Assembly (NCBI RefSeq): GCF_001021505.1
Contig: NZ_LDPO01000010.1
Span: 102,135-166,134 of the forward strand
Length of the DNA stretch: 64,000 bases
Reading direction: 5' to 3'
DNA from: Mycolicibacter heraklionensis
Lineage (GTDB): Bacteria > Actinomycetota > Actinomycetes > Mycobacteriales > Mycobacteriaceae
The translations under genes and the position numbers were made by a program. The notes beneath the pieces were generated by a model that did no database searches, was not told where the DNA came from, and saw nothing but the letters and a program-made list of their open reading frames with translations. This document shows, piece by piece, positions 46,134 to 56,915 of this stretch; position 1 is the first letter of the stretch; every line of letters begins with the position of its first letter.

Positions 46134-46964
46134 GTGACCAACCTCGCCTACGACGACCGTAATCAGGATGGGGAGCCGGTTCTGTTCATTGCCGGGCGTG
46201 GCGGCGCCGGTCGCGGCTGGCACCTGCACCAGGTGCGCGAATTCCAACTCGCCCGGTACCGCCCGATCACCTTCGACAACCGCGGCATCGGTGCTACCGA
46301 GAACGCCTCGGGGTTCACCACCGAAACCATGGTGGCCGACACCGCCCAGCTCATCGAGTCGCTGAACGTGGGCCCGGTCCGCATCGTCGCGGTGTCGATG
46401 GGCTCCTTCATCGCCCAGGAACTGATGCTGGCCCGGCCCGAATTGGTGAAATCCGCTGTCCTGATGGCCACTCGCGGCCGCCACGACCGCGCCCGGGACT
46501 TCTTCTATCAGGCCGAGGCGAGACTCGCCGAGTCCGGCGTCGAACTTCCTGCCGAATACGAAGCCAAAGTGCGCTTGCTGGAGAGCTTTTCGCCCAAAAC
46601 GCTCAGCGACGACGTGGCCATCAAGGACTGGATCGCGATGTTCACCATGTGGCCGGTCAAAAACACCCCGGGGCTGCGCTGCCAGCTGGACGTGGCGCCG
46701 CTGACCAACCGGTTACCCGCCTACGCCAACATCACCCAGCCGGTGTTGGTGATCGGCTTCGGCGACGACGTCGTCACCCCGGCACACCTGAGCCGCGAGG
46801 TAGCCGACGCGATCCCGGGCGCGCGCTACCTGGAGATCCCCGACGCCGGGCACCTCGGTTTCATCGAGAAGCCGGACCAGGTCAACAAGGCGGCCCTGGA
46901 GTTCCTTGCCGATGTCGACGGCAAGCCGTTCCGGTGGGCGCCTATGCCCGCGGCGCACGACTAA
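46134..46964 (+). CDS. alpha/beta hydrolase (BpoC-like, Rv0554)
   Basis: A 276-residue alpha/beta hydrolase. The nucleophile elbow is [13 protein letters not shown] (Ser in S-M-G), the acid is in GFGDDVVTP and the histidine in DAGHLGF. It corresponds to the protein called peroxidase BpoC in M. tuberculosis, although the true reaction is uncertain; the position between menC and menD suggests a MenH-like step. GTG at 46134 lacks a Shine-Dalgarno, and TACCTT lies 8 bp upstream, so a leaderless transcript is possible. Confidence 0.87.
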   Translation: MTNLAYDDRNQDGEPVLFIAGRGGAGRGWHLHQVREFQLARYRPITFDNRGIGATENASGFTTETMVADTAQLIESLNVGPVRIVAVSMGSFIAQELMLARPELVKSAVLMATRGRHDRARDFFYQAEARLAESGVELPAEYEAKVRLLESFSPKTLSDDVAIKDWIAMFTMWPVKNTPGLRCQLDVAPLTNRLPAYANITQPVLVIGFGDDVVTPAHLSREVADAIPGARYLEIPDAGHLGFIEKPDQVNKAALEFLADVDGKPFRWAPMPAAHD

Positions 46965-46974
46965 CCTGGTACCA

Positions 46975-48627
46975 ATGACCAACCCCTCGACGGCACAGGC
47001 CCGCATCGTCGTCGACGAGCTGATCCGCGGCGGTGTCCGCGACGTGGTGCTGTGCCCGGGATCGCGCAACGCACCGCTGGCGTTCGCGCTGCACGACGCC
47101 GACCGGGCCGGCCGGCTGCGCCTGCACGTGCGTATCGACGAACGCACCGCCGGGTACCTGGCGATCGGGCTGGCGGTGGGGGCCGGCGCCCCGGTGTGTG
47201 TGGCGATGACGTCGGGCACCGCGGTGGCCAACCTGGGGCCCGCGGTGGTCGAGGCCAACTATGCGCGGGTGCCGCTGATCGTGCTGAGCGCCAACCGTCC
47301 TTACGAGCTGCTGGGTACCGGCGCCAACCAGACCATGGAGCAGCTCGGCTACTTCGGCACCCAGGTGCGCGCCGCCATCAGCCTGGGCCTGGCCGAGGAC
47401 GCCCCCGAGCGGATGGACGCCCTCAACGCCACCTGGCGTTCGGCGGTGTGCCGAGTTTTGGTCGCCGCCACCGGATCTCGGACCGCGAACGCTGGTCCGG
47501 TGCAGTTCGACATCCCGCTGCGCGAACCACTGGTGCCCGACGCCGACGACACAGGGTCGCTGCCGCCAGGCCGGCCACACGGGCGTCCCTGGACTCTCAC
47601 CCCGCCGGTCAGCTTCGACCAGCCCCTGGATATCGACCTGGCCCCGGACACCGTGGTGATCGCCGGGCACGGTGCGGGTCTGCACCCGAACTTGGCGGCA
47701 CTGCCCACGGTCGCCGAACCCACCGCCCCGACACCGGAAAATCCGCTGCACCCGTTGGCGCTGCCACTGCTGCGCCCGCAGCAGGTGATCATGGCTGGCC
47801 GGCCCACCCTGCACCGTCCGGTGTCGAACCTGCTGGCCGACCCCACGGTGCCGGTCTACGCGCTGACCACCGGGCCACGCTGGCCGGACGTGTCGGGGAA
47901 CTCGCAGGCCACCGGCACCCGAGCCGTCACCTCCGGGGAGCCGGATCCGGCCTGGCTGCGCCGCTGCGCGGAGCTGAACGCCCAGGCCAATGCCGCGGTG
48001 CGCGCGCAGCTGGCGGCGCATCCGCTCACCACCGGCCTGCACGTGGCCGCGGCCGTGGCCGACGCGCTGCGCCCCGGGGATCAGTTGGTGCTGGGCGCGT
48101 CGAACCCGGTGCGCGACGCCGCGCTGGTCGGGTTGGGCAACGCCAAGGACGCCCGAGGCGTCACCGTTCGATCCAACCGCGGAGTCGCCGGCATCGACGG
48201 CACGGTGTCCACCGCGATCGGTGCCGCGCTGGCTCACGAGCAGCAGAACCCCGACGCCCGCACCATTGCGCTGATCGGGGATCTGACGTTCGTCCACGAC
48301 AGCTCCGGTCTGCTGATCGGGCCCACCGAACCGAGGCCGCAGCAGCTGACGATCGTGGTCTCCAACGACAACGGTGGCGGCATCTTCGAGCTGCTGGAGC
48401 AAGGAGACCCACGGTTCGCCGACGTCTCGTCGCGAATCTTCGGCACCCCGCATGACGTCGACATCGCCGCGTTGTGCCGCGCCTATCATGTCGAATTCTC
48501 CCAGGTCGAGGCCGACGCGCTGACCGCCGCGCTCGCCGAACCCGCCGGCGGTGTGCGGGTGCTGGAGGTCAAAGCCGACCGCTCCTCGTTGCGGACACTG
48601 CACGCCGCGATCAAGGCCGCGTTGTGA
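46975..48627 (+). CDS. menD: SEPHCHC synthase
   Basis: A 550-residue thiamine-diphosphate enzyme that adds 2-oxoglutarate to isochorismate, the first committed menaquinone step. Motifs are [42 protein letters not shown], the ThDP/Mg site [12 protein letters not shown] with [15 protein letters not shown] at 46975; its TGA overlaps the GTG of the next gene. Corresponds to Rv0555. Confidence 0.95.
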   Translation: MTNPSTAQARIVVDELIRGGVRDVVLCPGSRNAPLAFALHDADRAGRLRLHVRIDERTAGYLAIGLAVGAGAPVCVAMTSGTAVANLGPAVVEANYARVPLIVLSANRPYELLGTGANQTMEQLGYFGTQVRAAISLGLAEDAPERMDALNATWRSAVCRVLVAATGSRTANAGPVQFDIPLREPLVPDADDTGSLPPGRPHGRPWTLTPPVSFDQPLDIDLAPDTVVIAGHGAGLHPNLAALPTVAEPTAPTPENPLHPLALPLLRPQQVIMAGRPTLHRPVSNLLADPTVPVYALTTGPRWPDVSGNSQATGTRAVTSGEPDPAWLRRCAELNAQANAAVRAQLAAHPLTTGLHVAAAVADALRPGDQLVLGASNPVRDAALVGLGNAKDARGVTVRSNRGVAGIDGTVSTAIGAALAHEQQNPDARTIALIGDLTFVHDSSGLLIGPTEPRPQQLTIVVSNDNGGGIFELLEQGDPRFADVSSRIFGTPHDVDIAALCRAYHVEFSQVEADALTAALAEPAGGVRVLEVKADRSSLRTLHAAIKAAL

Positions 48628-49148
48628 AACTGCCCGATTACCGGTCCAACCGGGCCTATCGAACGTTGAAACCGTTGCTGCGCAACTTGGTTCGCGGCAA
48701 CGGCGCCCTTTCCGGCAATACCTGGCGTGGACGTGCATTGCGGTGGGCGCGCACCGGCGTGGTGATCCTGGTGGCGCTAGTCACCTTGCAGTCGGTGCTG
48801 TTGGTGGCGGGGGCGTGGCGGAACGACATCACCATCGAGCGCGACATGGGGGTGGCCGAGGCCGAGGTGCTCAACGCGGGCTTCCGGCGCTCCACCATCG
48901 AGTTCGTCACGCCGGAGCGGATCACCTACCGCCCGGAGCTCGGCGTGCTCTACCCCTCCGAATTAGCAACGGGGATGCGGATTTACGTCGAATACGACAA
49001 GTCCGATCCGGATCTGGTGCGGGTCCAGCACCGTACCGCGGTGTTGGCGGTCATCCCGGCCGGATCCGTTGCGGTGATCGCCTGGCTGATCGGGATCGCG
49101 GCGTTGGCGGGATGCAATGTCGCCGAACGACGGTGGGCTGCCGGCTAG
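48624..49148 (+). CDS. DUF3592-like membrane protein (Rv0556-like)
   Basis: A 174-residue protein with a helix near 43-65, an extracytoplasmic beta-rich part (about 66-130, [23 protein letters not shown]…) and a second helix near 138-162. It fits DUF3592 proteins and the Rv0556 position. GTG at 48624 overlaps the menD stop. Function is unknown. Confidence 0.83.
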   Translation: MKLPDYRSNRAYRTLKPLLRNLVRGNGALSGNTWRGRALRWARTGVVILVALVTLQSVLLVAGAWRNDITIERDMGVAEAEVLNAGFRRSTIEFVTPERITYRPELGVLYPSELATGMRIYVEYDKSDPDLVRVQHRTAVLAVIPAGSVAVIAWLIGIAALAGCNVAERRWAAG

Positions 49149-49255
49149 GTCCTGACGCGGCAACCGCCGGCGCACAGCCGCTTGTTAGGCTGCTGCGGAT
49201 TTCGCGCTGTTCGTTTCGTGCCAAACGACGGCCCTCAACGGTGAGGAGACGTTCA

Positions 49256-49453
49256 ATGATCCGTCGCACGGTGGCCCTTGCAGGCATTTTCGCGTTCGGA
49301 GTTGGTATCGCAACCGCTCCCATTGCCGCTGCGGAGCCGTACTACAAGAACTGCTCTGAGGCCCGTGCGGCCGGAGCGGCGCCCATCCACGAGGGCGAGC
49401 CCGGTTACCGCAGGGCGCTCGACCGCGACGGCGACGGTATCGCCTGCGAATAA
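49256..49453 (+). CDS. secreted Excalibur-domain calcium-binding protein
   Basis: A 65-residue protein: signal peptide to about 26 (GIATAPIAAAEP), then an Excalibur domain with the EF-hand-like DRDGDGIACE at the end and a conserved NCSEARAAG cysteine. Expected outside the cytoplasm, binding Ca2+. ATG 49256 follows GAGGAG. It occupies the place where I remember mgtA in M. tuberculosis. Confidence 0.88.
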   Translation: MIRRTVALAGIFAFGVGIATAPIAAAEPYYKNCSEARAAGAAPIHEGEPGYRRALDRDGDGIACE

Positions 49454-49477
49454 GCAGCGCTAGACAGCGCTGCCCGG

Positions 49478-50122
49478 CTACCGCTGCTGCACCAGCCGGT
49501 CGAGCCAGCCGGCGTCGTCGGTGTCCACCACCGTCTTGGTCGCCACGTCATACACCGTCGGGGTGCCGGGGCTCTCCGGGTTCGCCGACAGCAGCTGCAC
49601 ACGGTTGAAGGCGTTCATCGACGTGGCGTCCACGACCTGTTGCCCGGTGGCGATCCGCTCCACGACGTGGCCGGGCAGGCCGCTTTCACGCGCGGTGGTC
49701 GCGATGTCCTCGACGCTGGGAGTGCCGGCTTTGCCGTACAGGTTGTTCACGAACGCCTGGTAAGCCGCCGCTGAGGTGGCCGGATCGGCCGCTGCCATCA
49801 GGGCGTTGCCGACGCGCGCGGAGGTGTCGTTTTTGCGGCGGGCATCCAGAAACGTCATCCACCGGTAGGTCACCGCGACGTCGCCGGCGGCCAGGTGCCG
49901 GCTCAGGTCGTCGCTGGAGGCGACCTCGAACTTCGCGCACTCGGAGCACTGCGGGTCGCAGAAGATCTCCAGCTGCACCGGGGCGGAGGCCGTTCCGGCC
50001 AGCACGCCGAAGTGGTCGGGGCTTAGCGCGGCGCCCGGCACGCCGGGTTCGCCGAAAGCCGGACCCGCCAATGCTCCGCCGAATACCACCAGTGCTGCCA
50101 ATGTGCCGAGCCAAGACCGCAT
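49478..50122 (-). CDS. exported DsbA-like thioredoxin-fold protein
   Basis: A 214-residue protein with a signal peptide (cleavage near 24) and a thioredoxin_4/DsbA-like domain. The candidate redox site is C59-S-E-C62, with another cysteine at 55 (FCDPQCSEC). TPTVYDV contains the cis-proline. It may form or repair disulfides in exported proteins. It is convergent with the Excalibur gene and divergent from menG, 37 bp away. Confidence 0.83.
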   Translation of the reverse strand: MRSWLGTLAALVVFGGALAGPAFGEPGVPGAALSPDHFGVLAGTASAPVQLEIFCDPQCSECAKFEVASSDDLSRHLAAGDVAVTYRWMTFLDARRKNDTSARVGNALMAAADPATSAAAYQAFVNNLYGKAGTPSVEDIATTARESGLPGHVVERIATGQQVVDATSMNAFNRVQLLSANPESPGTPTVYDVATKTVVDTDDAGWLDRLVQQR

Positions 50123-50159
50123 TCCAGAACCCTATCGAAAGGCGGGTACCGTCGACCGG

Positions 50160-50852
50160 GTGAGCCGCGCGAGCCTGGACAAAGACCCCCACGCCGTGGC
50201 GTCGATGTTCGACGGCGTCGCCCGTCGCTACGACCTGACCAACACGGTGCTGTCGCTGGGGCGAGACCGGTCCTGGCGTAAGGCCACCCGCAAAGCACTC
50301 GAGTTGCAGCCGGGGGAGAAGGTGCTCGACCTGGCCGCCGGTACCGCGGTGTCGACGGTCGAACTCGCGAAATCCGGTGCCTGGTGCGTCGCGGCGGATT
50401 TCTCGGTGGGAATGCTGGCCGCCGGTGCCGGCCGACCCGTGCCCAAGGTCGCCGGGGACGCCACCAAGCTGCCCTTCCGCGACGAGGTTTTCGACGCGGT
50501 CACGATCAGTTTCGGGCTGCGCAATGTCGTCGACCACGCCGCGGGGCTGCGGGAGATGGCCCGGGTGACCCGGCCCGGAGGCCGGCTGGTGGTGTGCGAG
50601 TTCTCCACACCGACCGTGCCGGTGTTCGCCACCGCCTACAAGGAGTACCTGATGCGGGCGTTGCCGGCGGTGGCACGCACCGTGTCGTCGAACCCGGAGG
50701 CCTACGTCTACCTCGCCGAATCGATCCGCGCCTGGCCGGATCAGGCCGCGCTGGCCGAGCAGATCGGCGCGTCGGGCTGGTCGGATGTGAGCTGGCGCAA
50801 CCTCACCGGTGGCATCGTCGCGCTGCACTCGGCCCGCAAGCCGCTGAACTGA
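50160..50852 (+). CDS. menG: demethylmenaquinone methyltransferase
   Basis: A 230-residue UbiE/MenG SAM-dependent methyltransferase, the last step of menaquinone synthesis. Motifs are [29 protein letters not shown] (motif I), [25 protein letters not shown] and [19 protein letters not shown] at 50160. It is Rv0558 (also called menH or ubiE). Confidence 0.94.
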   Translation: MSRASLDKDPHAVASMFDGVARRYDLTNTVLSLGRDRSWRKATRKALELQPGEKVLDLAAGTAVSTVELAKSGAWCVAADFSVGMLAAGAGRPVPKVAGDATKLPFRDEVFDAVTISFGLRNVVDHAAGLREMARVTRPGGRLVVCEFSTPTVPVFATAYKEYLMRALPAVARTVSSNPEAYVYLAESIRAWPDQAALAEQIGASGWSDVSWRNLTGGIVALHSARKPLN

Positions 50853-50855
50853 CGG

Positions 50856-51299
50856 TCAGCTCGGCGGGTCGAACCGGAACACCGCGATCCGGCCCGCGAG
50901 CGCCTCGACCTCGTCGGGCGTGCCCTTTTCCACCAGGCCGGCCTGCTTGAGGAAGCGGGCGCCGACGGGCACCTGCACCGGAAACGCCCGCAGCACCGGG
51001 CGGGCCGCCTCCGCCGACAGCTCGACGATGCGCACCGGCCGTTCGTGGCGGCCGTGGCGCAGCAGGCCCGCACCGGCGGCACGGGCATTGAGCGCCCAGT
51101 CGGCCTTGGGGAAGCCCGCCACCGTGTAGAGCTGCCCGTCGACGGTGAACGGCGTCATCGGGGTGCTGCGCGGCTGCCCGGACTTGCGGCCCGGCACCGT
51201 CAACACCATCGGTGGACCCATCGGGATGCCCAGCTTCTGCAGGCCGATCATGACTTTGTTGACTGGCTTCAGCCAGCGCGGCGGCTTCGGATCACTCAC
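50856..51299 (-). CDS. F420-dependent nitroreductase-family protein
   Basis: A 147-residue protein of the DUF385/F420 family (LTVPGRKSGQPRSTPMTPF, VAGFPKADWALNARAAG, VRIVELSAEAARPVL). Unlike the tandem pair at 11.5-12.3 kb it is of the longer FDOR-type. GTG at 51299. It lies 14 bp after the methyltransferase gene and is probably co-transcribed with it. Confidence 0.83.
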   Translation of the reverse strand: MSDPKPPRWLKPVNKVMIGLQKLGIPMGPPMVLTVPGRKSGQPRSTPMTPFTVDGQLYTVAGFPKADWALNARAAGAGLLRHGRHERPVRIVELSAEAARPVLRAFPVQVPVGARFLKQAGLVEKGTPDEVEALAGRIAVFRFDPPS

Positions 51300-51313
51300 G
51301 GCGGGCCTCCTTT

Positions 51314-52023
<710 letters not shown>

Positions 52024-52060
52024 TGGTCCTGATTGCTGTCGTCAGGCCAAAGCCGCCAGA

Positions 52061-53302
52061 TCAGACGAACGGGCGGCGGCGGTCGATCAACCGGGACATC
52101 CGCCCCCCGCCGCGCCAGGCCCGCGCCACCAGATCCGCGTCGTCGTCGGTGACCAGGTTGGCCATCACCCGCACCGCCACCCGCATCAGCATCGTCGAGC
52201 GCATGGCCAGCGGGCCGGTGGCCGGCAGGAACCGGGGGAACGTCAGCAGCAGCGCCAGTCGCCGCGCCACCGAGAACCCGCGCGCGTAGTGGGCGGCCAG
52301 CAACTCCGGCCAGGCCTGCGTGAGGTCGGCGGCGCCCGCATTCCCCAGTAGTTCGACGGCCAGCCGTCCGGTCTCCAGGCCGTAGTCGATGCCCTCGCCG
52401 TTGAGCGGGTTGACGCAGGCCGCGGCGTCGCCGATCAGCATCCAGTTGGGTCCGGCGACACCCGAGACCGCGCCGCCCATCGGCAGCAGCGCGCTGGCCG
52501 GGGCGCGCACCGGCCCCTCGAAGCCCCACTCCTCGCGGCGCAGGTCGGCGTAGTAGGACATCAGCGGTCGCAACGCCACGTCGGCGGGCCGCTTCACGGT
52601 GGCCAGCGCGCCGACGCCGATGTTCACCTCGCCGTTGCCCAGCGGGAAGATCCAGCCGTAGCCCGGCAGCACCTCGCCCTCCGGGGAGCGCAGCTCCAGA
52701 TGCGACGTCAGCCACGGTTCGTCGCTGCGCGGCGAGGCCAGGTAACCGCGGGCGGCCACCCCGTAGACCGTCTCCTGGTGCCACTGGCGGCCCAGCACCC
52801 GGCCGAGCGTGGAGCGGGCCCCGTCGGCAACGATCAGCGCCTTACAGCTGACCTCCGCGCCGTCGGCCAGCACCACCGAGCGCACCCGTCCGGACGAATC
52901 GTGATGGACCCCGACGGCCTTGACGCCCAACAGCATCCGGGCACCGGACTCCTCGGCGACCTTGCGGATGCGTTCGTCGAGTTCGGTGCGTGGCGCCGCG
53001 CTGCCGGTCGACGGGAACGACGGACCCGGCCAGGCCACTTCGACCTCACCGCCGAAGCCGGCCATCCGCAGGCCCCGGTGCCGGATGTGACTGTCCAGCC
53101 ACTCACCGAGTCCCAGCAACTCCAGCTGCTCGACGGCTCGCGGGGTCAGGCCGTCACCGCACGGCTTGTCCCGCGGGAAGACGGCCGAATCGACCACCAG
53201 CACGTCGCGGCCCGCCCGAGCGGCCCAGGCGGCTGCCGCCGACCCCGCCGGTCCCGCACCGACTATCACCACCTCGGCCACCGTCTCAGCGCTGGAATTC
53301 AC
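52061..53302 (-). CDS. menJ: geranylgeranyl reductase-family FAD oxidoreductase (Rv0561c, MenJ-like)
   Basis: A 413-residue FAD enzyme: dinucleotide motif VVIVGAGPAGSAAAAWAARAG, PRDKPCGDGLTPRAV, and the second FAD motif GPNWMLIGDAAACVNPLNGEGIDYGL. It matches Rv0561c throughout; that protein (MenJ) saturates one double bond of the menaquinone tail. GTG at 53302 is chosen. It is divergent from the prenyl synthase gene, 21 bp between starts. Confidence 0.92.
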   Translation of the reverse strand: MNSSAETVAEVVIVGAGPAGSAAAAWAARAGRDVLVVDSAVFPRDKPCGDGLTPRAVEQLELLGLGEWLDSHIRHRGLRMAGFGGEVEVAWPGPSFPSTGSAAPRTELDERIRKVAEESGARMLLGVKAVGVHHDSSGRVRSVVLADGAEVSCKALIVADGARSTLGRVLGRQWHQETVYGVAARGYLASPRSDEPWLTSHLELRSPEGEVLPGYGWIFPLGNGEVNIGVGALATVKRPADVALRPLMSYYADLRREEWGFEGPVRAPASALLPMGGAVSGVAGPNWMLIGDAAACVNPLNGEGIDYGLETGRLAVELLGNAGAADLTQAWPELLAAHYARGFSVARRLALLLTFPRFLPATGPLAMRSTMLMRVAVRVMANLVTDDDADLVARAWRGGGRMSRLIDRRRPFV

Positions 53303-53323
53303 ACTGACCAGTATGTTGGAGCC

Positions 53324-54340
53324 GTGAGGACACCGGCGAACGTGGTGGCGGGGTTGGATTTCGGCGGCTTGGGAGACCCGGGTTTCGCAGACCGGGTCCG
53401 CGACGGGGTTGCCCGCATCGAAGAGCTGATGGACACCGAGTTGCGCGGTGGAGACGGCCTGATGACCGAGGCTGTGACGCACTTGTTCGACGCCGGCGGA
53501 AAGCGGTTCCGTCCGCTGTTCACGGTGCTGTCGGCTCAGCTGGGGCCCGAAGCGGACGCCTGGCAGGTGACGGTGGCCGGTGCGGTGATCGAGCTGGTGC
53601 ACCTGGCCACGCTGTACCACGACGATGTGATGGACGAGGCGCAGATCCGCCGCGGGGCGCCCAGCGCCAACGCACGGTGGGGCAACAACATCGCGATCCT
53701 GGCCGGTGACTACCTGTTCGCCACCGCGTCACGCCTGGTGTCGCGGCTGGGGCCGGATGCGGTGCGGATCATCGCCGAGACCTTTGCCCAGCTGGTGACC
53801 GGACAGATGCGCGAGACCCGCGGGGCAGCCGACGGCGTGGACGCGATAGAGCACTACCTCAAGGTTGTCTACGAGAAGACGGCGTGTCTGATCTCGGCGT
53901 CGGGCCGGTTCGGTGCGACGTTCTCCGGCGCCGACGACGAGCAGATCGAGCGACTGGCTCGGCTCGGCGGGATCGTGGGGACCGCCTTCCAGATCTCCGA
54001 CGACATCATTGACATCGATTCCGACCCCGACGAGTCCGGCAAGCTGCCCGGCACCGATCTGCGCGAGGGTGTGCACACGCTGCCGGTGCTCTACGCGCTG
54101 CAGGAGACCGGTACCGACGCCGAGCGGCTGCGGGTGCTGCTGGCCGGCCCGGTCACCGAGGACGCGGTGGTCGAGGAGGCGCTGGGGCTGCTGCGGGCAT
54201 CGGCCGGGATGGCCAAGGCCAAGCAGACGGTGGCCGACTATGCCGCGCAGGCCCGCGCGGAGCTGGCTGCACTACCCGACTGCGTCGGTCGAGCGGCGCT
54301 GGCCGGCCTGGTCGACTACACCGTAAACCGACACGGCTGA
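53324..54340 (+). CDS. grcC1: polyprenyl diphosphate synthase (GrcC1-like)
   Basis: A 338-residue trans-isoprenyl diphosphate synthase that probably makes the long-chain tail of menaquinone. First aspartate-rich motif in [13 protein letters not shown], second in [13 protein letters not shown], with GGKRFRPLF for diphosphate binding. GTG at 53324. Corresponds to Rv0562. The frame upstream to 52700 is antisense to the reductase. Confidence 0.93.
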   Translation: MRTPANVVAGLDFGGLGDPGFADRVRDGVARIEELMDTELRGGDGLMTEAVTHLFDAGGKRFRPLFTVLSAQLGPEADAWQVTVAGAVIELVHLATLYHDDVMDEAQIRRGAPSANARWGNNIAILAGDYLFATASRLVSRLGPDAVRIIAETFAQLVTGQMRETRGAADGVDAIEHYLKVVYEKTACLISASGRFGATFSGADDEQIERLARLGGIVGTAFQISDDIIDIDSDPDESGKLPGTDLREGVHTLPVLYALQETGTDAERLRVLLAGPVTEDAVVEEALGLLRASAGMAKAKQTVADYAAQARAELAALPDCVGRAALAGLVDYTVNRHG

Positions 54341-54413
54341 CCACGGTTGCGGAACTCGTGCGGCGTCGGCGGCGTTTAATGAGCACGACGGTCGTTCTCC
54401 AAGGAGGAAGTCG

Positions 54414-55262
54414 ATGACCTGGCACCCGCACCACAACACGGCAAAGACGTTCTTTCTGCTGTTCGTGATGTCGGCGTTGATCGTCTTGGTGGGCCGGGCG
54501 TTCGGGCCGCAGATGATGTGGGTGGCGGTGCTGTTCGCCGTGGGGATGAACGCCTACACCTACTTCAACAGCGACAAGCTGGCGCTGCGGGCGATGCGGG
54601 CCCAGCCGGTGACCGAGGTCCAGGCGCCGGAGATCTACCGGATCGTGCGGGAGCTGGCCACCACCGCCCACCAGCCGATGCCCCGGTTGTACGTCAGCGA
54701 CACCAACGCGCCCAACGCCTTCGCCACCGGCCGCAACCCGCGCCACGCGGCGGTGTGCTGCACCAGCGGAATCCTGCGCCTGCTCAACGAGCGTGAGTTG
54801 CGCGCGGTGCTGGGGCACGAGCTGTCGCACGTCTACAACCGCGACATCCTGATCTCGTGTGTGGCCGGCGCGCTGGCCTCGGTGATCACCGGTTTGGCCA
54901 ACATGGCGATGTTCATGGGCAACCGCCGCGACGGCAACCCGCTGGCGATGTTGCTGGTCGCGTTGGTGGGGCCGCTGGCGGCGTCGGTGGTGCGGCTGGC
55001 CGTGTCGCGGTCGCGGGAGTACCAGGCCGACGAGTCCGGCGCCGTGCTCTCGGGTGACCCGCTGGCGTTGGCGTCGGCACTGCGCAAGATCTCCGATGGT
55101 GTGGAACTCGCCCCGCTGCCGCCCGAGCCGGAGCTGGCCAGCCAGTCGCACCTGATGATCGCCAACCCGTTCCGCGCGGGGGAGAAGGTCGGTCAGCTGT
55201 TCGCCACGCACCCCCCGATGGCCGACCGGATTCGGCGGCTGGAGCAGATGGCCCGCGGGTAG
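54414..55262 (+). CDS. htpX: membrane zinc metalloprotease HtpX
   Basis: A 282-residue M48 protease for quality control of membrane proteins. Two N-terminal helices (about 10-50), the zinc site HELSH at 135-139, two further helices (about 145-190) and the third ligand in [14 protein letters not shown] 54414 follows AAGGAGG. Corresponds to Rv0563. Confidence 0.95.
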   Translation: MTWHPHHNTAKTFFLLFVMSALIVLVGRAFGPQMMWVAVLFAVGMNAYTYFNSDKLALRAMRAQPVTEVQAPEIYRIVRELATTAHQPMPRLYVSDTNAPNAFATGRNPRHAAVCCTSGILRLLNERELRAVLGHELSHVYNRDILISCVAGALASVITGLANMAMFMGNRRDGNPLAMLLVALVGPLAASVVRLAVSRSREYQADESGAVLSGDPLALASALRKISDGVELAPLPPEPELASQSHLMIANPFRAGEKVGQLFATHPPMADRIRRLEQMARG

Positions 55263-55372
55263 GGTCCCTGCCCGAATCTCTTTCCCCGGCACGTCGCCGC
55301 GCTTCGGCGCCCCACCCATCCCTGCCGTCGCACCCGCCACTTCTACCCCTAGGCCTGGGGATATGTGGCTTG

Positions 55373-55389
55373 TCGAATCGGATAGCGCA
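55373..55389 (+). repeat. left 17-bp inverted repeat flanking the HicB-like gene
   Basis: TCGAATCGGATAGCGCA, exact reverse complement of 55752-55768. It ends 16 bp before the ATG of the HicB-like gene. Confidence 0.85.
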
Positions 55390-55396
55390 TGCGCTA
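55383..55396. promoter_or_regulatory. palindrome upstream of the HicB-like gene
   Basis: TAGCGCATGCGCTA, a perfect 14-bp palindrome 9 bp before the ATG at 55406, overlapping the left inverted repeat. HicB antitoxins usually bind such sites to control their own operon, so it is a likely autoregulatory operator. Confidence 0.7.
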
Positions 55397-55405
55397 CTAC
55401 CGGCC

Positions 55406-55744
55406 ATGAACCGCTACACCTATCGCGCTGAATGGTCGCGTGAACACGACGAGTACGTCGGCCGCTGCCTCGAACTGCCGTTCCTCACACATTGGGCGCC
55501 GACCATGCGCGAGGCCATCGCCGGCGTCGAGCAGGCCGTCGACGAACACCTGGCGGAACGCCCCGGGGAAGACCTGCCCCCGCCGATCACCGACCGGGAG
55601 TTCAGCGGCACCTTCCTGGTTCGTACGTCACCGTCGCTGCACGCCCGGCTCGCTGTCGAGGCCGCCGATCAGCACGTGTCGATGAACCACTGGATCGTGC
55701 AGAAGCTGGCGGATCGACCGCCGAGCAGCCTGCTCGACTGGTGA
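55406..55744 (+). CDS. orphan HicB-like antitoxin protein
   Basis: A 112-residue protein. The N-terminal half is the HicB partial RNase H fold (RYTYRAEWSREHDEYVGRCLELP, AIAGVEQAVDEHLAE), the C-terminal part a ribbon-helix-helix (VRTSPSLHARLAVEAADQHVSMNHWIVQKLA). No HicA toxin frame exists on either side (143 bp upstream, 89 bp downstream). ATG 55406 directly follows the palindrome. The gene is bounded by 17-bp inverted repeats. It may be a solitary regulator or what is left of a toxin-antitoxin pair. Confidence 0.85.
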   Translation: MNRYTYRAEWSREHDEYVGRCLELPFLTHWAPTMREAIAGVEQAVDEHLAERPGEDLPPPITDREFSGTFLVRTSPSLHARLAVEAADQHVSMNHWIVQKLADRPPSSLLDW

Positions 55745-55751
55745 TATCGGC

Positions 55752-55768
55752 TGCGCTATCCGATTCGA
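55752..55768 (-). repeat. right 17-bp inverted repeat flanking the HicB-like gene
   Basis: TGCGCTATCCGATTCGA, the exact reverse complement of 55373-55389, starting 7 bp after the HicB-like stop. Confidence 0.85.
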
Positions 55769-55833
55769 ACTCATCCCACCCCCGCCCCGCGGGTACGCAA
55801 GTGGCAGTTGGGGCCAAGGCGACGGTATCCGGC

Positions 55834-56859
55834 TCAGAACCCGGAGCCAGTCACCTCGTGCCCCGGCGTCTCGGCGATCAGCCCGCGGTAGGCCTGCTCC
55901 ACCGTGGAGCCGTGGTTGATCACGCCGTCGACCTCACGCGCGATCGGCATGCTCAACCCGTACTGAGCGGCGAACTTCATGATCACGCTGGCGGCCCGCA
56001 CACCCTCGGCCACCTGGTTCATCGACGCGATGATCTCGTCGATCGACTTGCCGGAGCCCAGCTGCTCGCCGACATAGCGGTTGCGGCTGCGCTGGCTGGT
56101 GCAGGTGACGATCAGGTCGCCCATCCCGGCCAGACCTGCGAAGGTGTCGCGGGCTCCGCCCATCGCCTCGCCGAGCTTGGACATCTCGCGCACCGAACGC
56201 GACATCACCATGGCTCGGGTGTTCTCCCCGATCCCCAGCGAGTAGCCCATCCCGACCGCGATCGCGTACACGTTCTTCAGCGCGCCGGCCATCTCGACCC
56301 CGACCACGTCGTCGGTGGTGTACACCCGGAATCGCTTGGTGCGGAACAGCGACGCCAGCTCGCAGGCCTGGCCCGGGTCGGGCATGGCCAGCACCGCTGC
56401 CGCCGCATAACCCTCGGCGACCTCCCGAGCGATGTTGGGGCCGGCCAGGATGCCGGCCGGATGCCCGGGCAGCACCTCGTCGACGATCTGCGACATCCGC
56501 ATGTTGGTGCCCTGCTCGAGGCCCTTGACCAGCGACACCACCGGCACCCACGGGCGCAGCTCGGTGGCCAGCTCTTCCAGCACACCCCGGAAACCGTGCG
56601 ACGGTACCGCCATCACGACGACGTCGGCGCAGTGCGCGGCTTCGGCGAAATCGGTGGTGGCGCGCAGCGTGTCGCTGAGTTCGACATCGTTGCCCAGGTA
56701 ACGACTGTTGCGGTGGTTGTCGTTGATGTCGGCGGCGGTCGCTTCCGATCGCACCCACTGCAGCGTCGGCGCGCGGCGCGAGCAGATGGACGCCACCGTG
56801 GTGCCGAACGATCCGCCTCCGAGCACGACGACATTGGGTGTACGAGTAGCAGCAGGCAT
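55834..56859 (-). CDS. gpsA: glycerol-3-phosphate dehydrogenase [NAD(P)+]
   Basis: A 341-residue enzyme that makes sn-glycerol-3-phosphate for phospholipids. The nucleotide motif is VVLGGGSFGTTVA, then SLVKGLE, GPNIAREVAEGYAAA, and the catalytic region GALKNVYAIAVGMGYSLGIGENTRA with the substrate loop GLAGMGDLIVTCTSQRSRNR. ATG at 56859. Corresponds to Rv0564c. Confidence 0.95.
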   Translation of the reverse strand: MPAATRTPNVVVLGGGSFGTTVASICSRRAPTLQWVRSEATAADINDNHRNSRYLGNDVELSDTLRATTDFAEAAHCADVVVMAVPSHGFRGVLEELATELRPWVPVVSLVKGLEQGTNMRMSQIVDEVLPGHPAGILAGPNIAREVAEGYAAAAVLAMPDPGQACELASLFRTKRFRVYTTDDVVGVEMAGALKNVYAIAVGMGYSLGIGENTRAMVMSRSVREMSKLGEAMGGARDTFAGLAGMGDLIVTCTSQRSRNRYVGEQLGSGKSIDEIIASMNQVAEGVRAASVIMKFAAQYGLSMPIAREVDGVINHGSTVEQAYRGLIAETPGHEVTGSGF

Positions 56860-56915
56860 GAGCGACAGCGTATTGCCGTCGCCACCGCCGCACCCACGGT
56901 TTGTGAACATGTCGC

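Noticed and set aside
55263..55372. A hicA toxin gene upstream of the HicB-like gene
   Set aside because: Only 143 bp lie between htpX and hicB, too short for a HicA of about 60 residues, and no frame has its motif.
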